Of a stretch of 64,000 nucleotides of DNA, positions 25,701-34,700 are shown one piece after another. Source of the DNA: Schistosoma mansoni (Eukaryota; Platyhelminthes; Trematoda; Strigeidida; Schistosomatidae); contig NW_017386115.1 of NCBI RefSeq assembly GCF_000237925.1, positions 1 to 64,000 of the forward strand, read 5' to 3'. Both the position numbers and the translations under genes were made by a program. Under the pieces are notes generated by a model that did no database searches, was not told the DNA's origin, and saw only the letters and a program-made list of their open reading frames with translations. Positions within the stretch are counted from its first letter, which is position 1, and each line of letters starts with the position of its first letter.

Positions 25701-28700
25701 CAAGCCAATTCGCCTGTCATGAGTCATATTTCGATCTTGTTCATTATTCGCTTATTAACCTTGGCTATACTTTTATATGAGCATATATGTGTACATTTCG
25801 TATCTTATTCATCATATGTCTGTCACTCATTTTTGTCTGACTATAAATGTTGATTAACGCTTGCTTAAATCGAGTTGGCTTCCCAGCCATCTCCAATACG
25901 CATCATCTTTCGCCTCGCTCACTCGCTTGCCGCTCACTCGCTCGTTATTATTCGCTCAGGTGTTGCTAACTTTCTGACCTGAGTTATTCGACAATAAACT
26001 GTAGTTGCTGCTATCCTTTGTCTTCTGATTTTACGCGCCGTTAAGATTAGAATTATATCGATTATCGAAACGAACGATTAACGAATCGCGGCACTACAGA
26101 ATTGGAGGCCTCGCCCTACGAGCACGACGCTACAGAATTGGATACCTCGCCGTACGAGCACGACGCTACAGAATTGGATACCTCGCCGAACGAGCACGAC
26201 GCAATATAATTGGAGGCCTCGCCGAACGAGCACGACGCAACAGAATTGGATGCCTCGACGAACGAACACGGACCAGAATCGACAACCTCTGTGTACGAAC
26301 TCACTACATAATTGGCGACCGCAACGAGCGAACACAAATCAAAAATGGAACCGCCAACGACATATTTCGTTATGATCCGAATAATCATCATATGCTCATT
26401 ATTACAATAATGTCATATCTTCATCTAACGTGGAATTATTATTTTTGTTCGTATTAACATTAAACTATGACATATACGCAGTCATATCACTAATCGAACA
26501 AATTATAATGATATGGACATTACACGTTATGATATTCGAAACTCACCGGATTATTTTTATTATCCAATGACGTACAATTTTCCTGATTCAAGTGAGTTCG
26601 TTCCAATTTTTTTCATGTCATTTTCGGCTTAATATTACACTATCATAGACATAAGTTTGGAGTTATACTCCCGATAGTAGGAACTTATGTTCTCGATACA
26701 ACTAATGTTCATTCATCTTATTGGTACGCAGCAATCGTCGTTTTCTATATTTTCAGCGACAACCAAAACCGAACTTCCTCAATTTTTGTTTCACGATGAT
26801 CCCTAGTTTGTTCATATTATCTATTCATCGACATGTAAATCTGAATGCTGCATCATCTATTACGCATCAAAAATATTCGATTACTGCAATTAATATTCTA
26901 TTCCCATTGCACTGTACGCCAGAACATAGAGTTTAGAGCTATTCTCTCAAAGATACACTCTTGTTCGTCACATCCAAGTCAGTCTCACTCGCCGTCATCG
27001 ATAATTATATGTATTGGTATTTTTATTATGCCTTAATACGGTTTCGTAACAAACGAGGTTGAGCGCATATCCCTCTAACTACACAAACCACGATAGGCTG
27101 CATGACCATAAAGGAATACGACTCCGCATATCTCGTCTCCGAAGTCACTATTCTGTTCCTCTGGTCATTCTACTAATACATATTTAACGATAACTCGACG
27201 CACACGACAACGTACACTGACTTCGCATTTTATTATCATTATCAATAGCAGTACAGCAACGAATATCACTCATTGATGCAGTCATCATCCTACGGCTGGA
27301 TTATTTCTTATCTCACATAAACTTCAGTTATGTAAATTCGAATACACTCATCGCCAATCGACGCTATATACTCTACTGCGGCTCATCAGAACGTCATAGT
27401 TCACTGATCTGCATCCTCATATTCAGTCGGCACCACAGACCAATTACTGTTATACACTATTTTCGCGATATTTCGAATCGCTCATATGAACATATTATTT
27501 TATCATTCAGACAGTCACGACATATATGCATGTTAAATTTTTTTTTCGTACGCTTACTAATGTACTCGTAATCATGTGCTAGCACTTCAATTTTTGTCCG
27601 CACCTTGACAATATTCATGTACATTTTTACATAAGTATGCACTCGTTTAATACGCTCACTCCTCACATACCACTGCAATTATCGGGTATTGTATAATTTT
27701 TTCCCTACATGTTAACACTATTCATATACCACTTGAGTGTTATTTTTCGAAAACAGACATTTTTTTTATAAATGTGCTATTTTCTACAAGGGGGCTGTGT
27801 AGTATCAGTTTATTTGTTAAGCCCATATACTTTATCCTAGCTACTGGCCAAGCCAATTCGCCTGTCATGAGTCATATTTCGATCTTGTTCATTATTCGCT
27901 TATTAACCTTGGCTATACTTTTATATGAGCATATATGTGTACATTTCGTATCTTATTCATCATATGTCTGTCACTCATTTTTGTCTGACTATAAATGTTG
28001 ATTAACGCTTGCTTAAATCGAGTTGGCTTCCCAGCCATCTCCAATACGCATCATCTTTCGCCTCGCTCACTCGCTTGCCGCTCACTCGCTCGTTATTATT
28101 CGCTCAGGTGTTGCTAACTTTCTGACCTGAGTTATTCGACAATAAACTGTAGTTGCTGCTATCCTTTGTCTTCTGATTTTACGCGCCGTTAAGATTAGAA
28201 TTATATCGATTATCGAAACGAACGATTAACGAATCGCGGCACTACAATATGTGATACACTCCGGAAAGAAACAAATATCTTTATTGTCACTCAGCTGCAT
28301 ATAAAGAACTTTAAACAAATGTTCATCTGTTTAATTCACCACATCTCATGCAGAAAAGTAAGTAGAAAGTTAACGTCACGGAAATAATAGTACTATTATT
28401 TATGATAAAACATAGGAATTATACTCCTAGACAACGTTGAAAATCAAATCGGTAAAAAACCACAGATGTTAAGAAGAGTGAAAATTCAAAACGAAAATTA
28501 TCAATGAATATATCTGTAACACTGTTATAACGTTTGATATCCGAGTCTGATACTGGGACACAAAACTTATATGTGCGACAACGCAACTGGCTGCAGAGTG
28601 GGAAAACTGAGAGCGAGAACGAAAGTGTAAGCGGTTAAATCGAACCAAATGCATAAGTAATCATTTATTGTATGGAGTTTTGGAAATTGTTGAATTTCAT

Positions 28701-31700
28701 CGAAATCATGGATCGATTCAAGTTAGACTACCACTGAAAACCTGAAAACTCTGGATAGCCAGTTTGTCCTAGTTTGGAACTTCTCAATAGTAGGAGTCTA
28801 CGATCGTTCACGTAAGAATCGAATCTCAAGACTTCCGTTCATGCACACCAACGCTTAAACTCTAGATCACTAAACCGATGTTAATATTCAACTGCAGTCA
28901 ATCCACGACATTGCATCACCATCTTCGTTAACATATACTTATGTCTACTCTTTAGAAAATGAAACCGTTTCTTGCTCAACAACATGCACTAGTTACTAAG
29001 ACACTTTTTATTGGGACAACGTGACCCTCTCATTTTATGACCTTGATTAGCCCCCTGTTTCAGACATCATGACTGAACTTAAGTCACGTTGTCTGAAGGT
29101 GGTTTGAATAGATGAGTTGAGATTATCAGGAGAATTCGAAATGGACGTTTCATCCTATTTAGAACTCATAAAATTCATGTTCTAACACCCCAGTATTCAT
29201 GTTCATATTAAGATTTGCACCCAGTATCTTCTAAATCAAATGTCAACACAGCATCCATTGAACTACCGCGTCCAAACAATCACTTTTTAAGATGGTATGA
29301 TTTTCACGTTATCAATAGTATATTGAGTTATTCCGTTGTTGATGTCTGAAGATTTCAACTACGAATAACAGTTATCTCACGGACCTTAATCAGTAAATCT
29401 TCATCCTTGTCATTTCTATAGGTTGAAAATTCATTTGCCCGATCATTTTATCTCTAACATTAACCCTTTAAAGTGTATACAACAAAATATCTTAATATGA
29501 ATTTACTAACAAACAATGTGTTCATCATACTTTCAGTTTGATTACTGCATGTTGGTGCCTCACCACTCCAACTTAACGTTGCTAAACAATGTCGTTTACG
29601 CTGTCCTCGAACAGTTAAACCTGGTTTACATGTATATTCCACAATGTCTCCAACATCTGCATCATTGAATATAACATTTCCGTTTAATAGTGGCGCAGGG
29701 TCTGGACATTTAGCATTTTCTAAAAGAAAATTCATACAGAAAAACAAAAGTGAAACTCTACCTTCAGTACCACTAAGGTAAGCTAAATTTTACGACAAAC
29801 GTTGTATTTATTTCAATCAGTTATAAGTGATATAGAACCTTGGTTAAATGTACATCTGTTCAAGTTGTTGAACTAGATAAACACAAGATGAATATCGAAG
29901 TAGTAGAAGTGATTATGGTATCAGTGTTAGTAAGTAAAAAATCAGTTAAAGGAAGTATTATTTGAGATAAAGGAATGAACTCAACATTAATTAGCAACCT
30001 GATTGACAGATGTTGTGTCTCAGTTTGAGTGCTTCCAGCTTTCTGCCAACCTAATCCTGTAGCACTTAATACCGCGCTTTGGAGTAAAAGATGGTCACAA
30101 CCACCTCAAATGATGAAGATTCACAAATTCATAAGACTAGTACGTTTCAAGACTATAACTCAATGACGAACCCGAACATTTCAGCAAATTATTGAATACT
30201 GACTGGGTGAAATATGTAGATGATGGAATTATTGTGACAGCAAAAATGATCTAAAACTGAAACTATTGATCATGAACTTCTAAATGAATAGTTTCTGAAC
30301 AATAAATCATACTTTCCACAACATCTACAAATCCCCGCTGTAGTCTTTGTGAGGCTTCGTGGATGACAACCAATTATCATTTAATAACTAACCAACGTTG
30401 CCTGGTACTCAATAATACCTAATGATAAATAGCTTCAAATAATGGTTTATTTGATCTACGTTTCGTTCTAATTGTAATGCAAGTATCAAAATAGAAGATT
30501 CGTTGGTAGAAACATTACAATAAGAGCGTTTATAATATCGATTAATGAATATGGTTTTGAATTCCTAAAGAATGATCTATTCCCTCAGGATTGATATATG
30601 TGCCCTAACAATTGGTATAGAAAGGTTAAAAACCTTGATATTTCACTTCATGTTGATTTCTTTCAATTACCCAGCATCAAGACTAAATGTAATGCATTTT
30701 ATAGATTGATATGTTTTGTATCTGCTGAAGCCGAAACTGTTTGTAACTCTGTGTACAGATAATCATTATTTTACAAAGCAATAATTACATCGTTTGAAAT
30801 TTATTAAAACACCTTGGCAGAAATATAGGCGACCATCTTATCCCTTATATAAATATATAATGACGCTGATTTGATTCGTCATCATTTCTGGAAGTGTTCT
30901 ATCTACTCCTTAAATAAAGAACGACTTCTAGTGAGAGAGCATGATATCTACGTTGACTACAGAGATTATGATTTTTAATTTTATAACATAAGTAGATGTT
31001 TTGTAGTATTTAAAGTATCAAAAAGTTACAATAACCTAGAGTCCATTTTTTTATCCTCTGATATCTGCGTGAATAATCATCTAAAGACCCTGAAGCCTTA
31101 AACAGTGTAGTCAAACTTAGAAAAAGCTTCCCCCAAATTTGTCCTGATTTCCATTGATTCTTCAGATGTTAACCGTTTATAAAATGAATAATGTCGATAA
31201 AATCAAATCAATAAATAGGTATTTAAATCGAAACATGTCTTATAACGTTAGTTAATCATTGAAGACTCATCTTTTATGCTAAACGGATGAACACTTTGAA
31301 ATGGCTGGCGTTTTCAGTGTGCCGATTTGAGATGTGGTAGATATACATTCATTTTTTACATTCTACAACTTTATTGTTGTATTTATCTACTCCATTAAGT
31401 AGCTATCTGATTGATTACCACCATGAATTATGCAGATTGGCATTTATAGAATTAAGTTGTTGACTCATTATTCATAAATAAATTTAGCCACAGCCTGAAT
31501 ATTTTAATAACAGTTTTCATCTAAAACACTGAATGAATTCATTTCAAACTCTGAGTAGTGTATGGATTTCCTCTGAATTTCAGGTTCAATTATATAATTG
31601 TCATGGTAGAATTACTTAGTTATTTTGTCAAATACTCTATGAAGTGGAACAGAATTACTTCTGAATATTTATCTTCTAAATATAATAAATAATGACAACT

Positions 31701-34700
31701 GAATAAAATAAATGATCAACAAAATCGTAATTTTCGATCGATTAAAAGAATGTTCAGAAATTCAACAGTTGCTGAAAACATGTGTTTGCCTATTTATAGG
31801 TTGGAATTAACTGTCAATGACTGAATGTTATGTTATTATGAATGTCATAAGAACACCTGATATTCAACAGATCTATGCCAGCGATTGTCTTCTATCAATA
31901 CTTCATATTAGTTTGATAATCGTTCGGTACCATCTGTAAGAACTAGTTTCACTCCTGACATAATTTAATTCCATCAATTATGACGTATTACAAAAGCATC
32001 AGAAATCTATTTCTATTCTAGTTGTTATGATAGCATAAAATATAAAGAAACATCAGTCTTGGATTTCTGTGGTGAAATTATAATTGGTAACATAGCTTAA
32101 CATGAGCATCAAAAGGATTGTGAAAATGTCACATTAGATTTACTCCTTTGATATTGTCCATTGTGGTACATACAATGAAACAGAAGGATAATTCTCTCCA
32201 ATGGTAATTTTAGTACACAGTTATATTTATTTTATATGCACAATTCTGACGAATCTCAAAATGAAATCGAAACAGATACTTAATGCAGTCTGATATTCAG
32301 ATGACCATCAATTAATAAATAAAATTCTATCAAATAGAAAACTAGTTTGGGGTAGTTGACAGGCGAACCCTCAAATAAATTTTTGTGCCATTTGGAACTT
32401 ATCAGCAAGATGCATCTGTAATCCTATCAACTACGTTCAACCACTTCACATAAGAACATGACATAATGGATATGGAACTATTCACATTACAACTCAATCA
32501 ATAAAACTAGATAAACTTGACGTTGTTCACTAGAGGATGATTAATCTTCTGTAAAGCTACTCTGTATTTTGTGGTTGCGCTTGGATGATTTACATGTTTT
32601 GAAAATGTTACAATGAACAGTTCATTTATTACAATTATAATTATTACTAAAGATTCTATCAACCTGTTATCATTCATAATTCTCTACTGCGTATTACATC
32701 ATAATATTCTCCTAATGCATTATCATTTGCTTCTGACATTTTTAGGCATTTCTATAAATGAGTCTTATTAAGTTATTTGAACCTGTCGGAAGAGCATTTT
32801 GTGGAGATTGTAGTAGTTTAATAGTTGAATTCATTAGTCAATTGAAGCTAGACCACCATGGAAAACCTGGAAGCACTGGACGGCCGTTTCATCCTAGAAT
32901 GGAACCACTCAGCAGTGCTCACTTACGATATCGCTCCCGGAATTCGAACCCAGGACCTATCGGTGTTGCGCGCGATTTCTTAACCTCTAGACCACTGAGT
33001 CGGCATGCAATGATGTTATTGGTTAACTTCAACCAATCCACGAAATTGTGAAAAGCCGTGACCTGTGAAGTTCAACCAGGTCTGTTGTGAGTTAGTACCT
33101 CACTGAACACAATGGTGGACCGATTTAATATTTGTTTAAATTAGCTATTTTGATTATTACCTAGTCATGCGCTTCCATAAAAATGGTGTACAAATTTGCA
33201 TATATTATGTGGACTGATTTTATGGAGGTATAGAAAGATACTTTTTCATTATTATCGAATCTTCTACAACGTGTACGAATCAAATATTAAAAAAATCAAA
33301 TAAGTATCTGAACAGATTCTCGCGCTACAATCAATTAATTACTAAATAGTGACCAATGTCATGTCTCTTTAATTCATTAGTAATAAAGGAAATGTATTAA
33401 TGAATTTGAAATATAACAATAGTCTAAATGGTTCAACATCACATGTTAAGGTCTGAGATTCTAAAACTGGGTAACCCGAAGTCGTATCCCACGGGGAGGA
33501 TTAACTCCTGTGAAGCTGAAAGTAAAGTTAACTAAATAAAGCGAAGTTGCACATAACCTAGTTGCAAAGTATTTTGTGACTACTTCCAGCCACCTAAGAT
33601 TCTCATTCAACACTGAAGAACCAGATAACAAATGTCATTAAAAAGATTGTACATATGAATCAGTGAATGTTGATTTTACATATTTTACTCCAACATAATG
33701 CAAAGTCGGTGTGTTGAACACTTTAAAGAAATGTATAGAAAGGGATAAGATAAAAATATATTCTTAGATAAAGATAATATTTGACATATAAAGTTATTAG
33801 TAATAAATTTCTTTCATATGGAACTCGCTGATGATAAACTTTTCTCCAAATTTTATAACTAACAAAAAGGACTTCCTATTCTGCGTTAATTCGGCATCTG
33901 GTCCATAGGTGATTTTTAAATATAATGTCACATTTGGATCACAAAATAGTTTATTTCCCAAGATTATTGTTCTAGAGGAGAGGTTTAGATCGGTTATTGA
34001 TAAGTTCACTTTCAAGAATTACACTACTTGGATATAAAAAGCGCAAAACAATCATTTTACATTGATTCAACATCTTATCTCATGTAATGAAGTAGTTCCA
34101 TCGACTTTATCCCATAAAATGACCTACAAACTTGGACGTTTAGACTCAATAAAGGCACTAGTCATGAAGCTGTGTAAATAGAGTTATTGGGAAATTCATG
34201 ATTTCAACAGTCGATGGTATTGAGTATGTAAAACATACAGTCCCCTATTATTTCATACATATAGTCCGCTTTATCATTTTGAAAAGAGCAACAATAAAGA
34301 TTCTAGCAGAACAGCATGAGTTCATTTTATCGCGTTGGCTCTCTTCAGCTGCTTACATGTGATATTTAAGAAATGTAATTACAAAGTGCATTTGAATTCC
34401 TTACATGAAAGGGTTTGGTTGAAAGTTATATTGAAGATATGCTTCCACGGTTCCACTTAAACACGTATAAGTGGTAATTTGAAACTAATCAGATCTTGAC
34501 TTTTTCGGAAGGTTATTTTGGATGATATTTTGGGTGAAAATTTGGAATAACTTTAGTAAATAGCGTAATATGTGAAGATCAGCAAATTTCATATCGTCTA
34601 TTGTGAATGTGACTGGAAGCTTATGCACACTATATTGAGCATAAGTTAGTTTGGAAATAAAACAATGTCAAGTCAACTTTAGGTTGTGATTTTTAGAAAA

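Larger units (their letters stand above)
25650..28246 (+). mobile_element. Young non-autonomous LTR retrotransposon
   Basis: Two 449-bp LTRs (25650-26098 and 27798-28246) that read as identical. Each begins TGTAGTATC and ends GCACTACA. They are flanked by a 4-bp duplication ATAT. A purine tract (CAAGGGGG) precedes the 3' LTR. The 1699-bp interior has no gag, protease, RT or integrase frame. LTR identity means a recent insertion, so the element must have used enzymes from a relative. TSD length and TG..CA ends fit a Gypsy/BEL-type mechanism; family not assigned. It lies in the intron between exons 2 and 3 of the LEV-9-like gene, opposite strand. Confidence 0.9.

Noticed and set aside
26096-26275. 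Regularly spaced repeats as a CRISPR-like array
   Set aside because: Units are contiguous without spacers, in a eukaryotic retroelement.
26078-26391. Reverse-strand frames with a repeated RRGIQFC-type motif
   Set aside because: Translation of the 36-bp tandem array in the LTR element; no start context or relative.
28469-28654. Reverse-strand 61-residue frame as a missing CCP half-exon
   Set aside because: Only one cysteine, no CCP pattern, and no missing exon remains once exon 3 starts at 24804.
33797-34015. A 72-residue reverse-strand frame in intron 1 with a good acceptor (CCTCTCCTCTAG)
   Set aside because: Ends in a stop without a donor, adds no recognisable domain and would truncate the LEV-9-like protein; probably chance, though an unknown single exon cannot be excluded.
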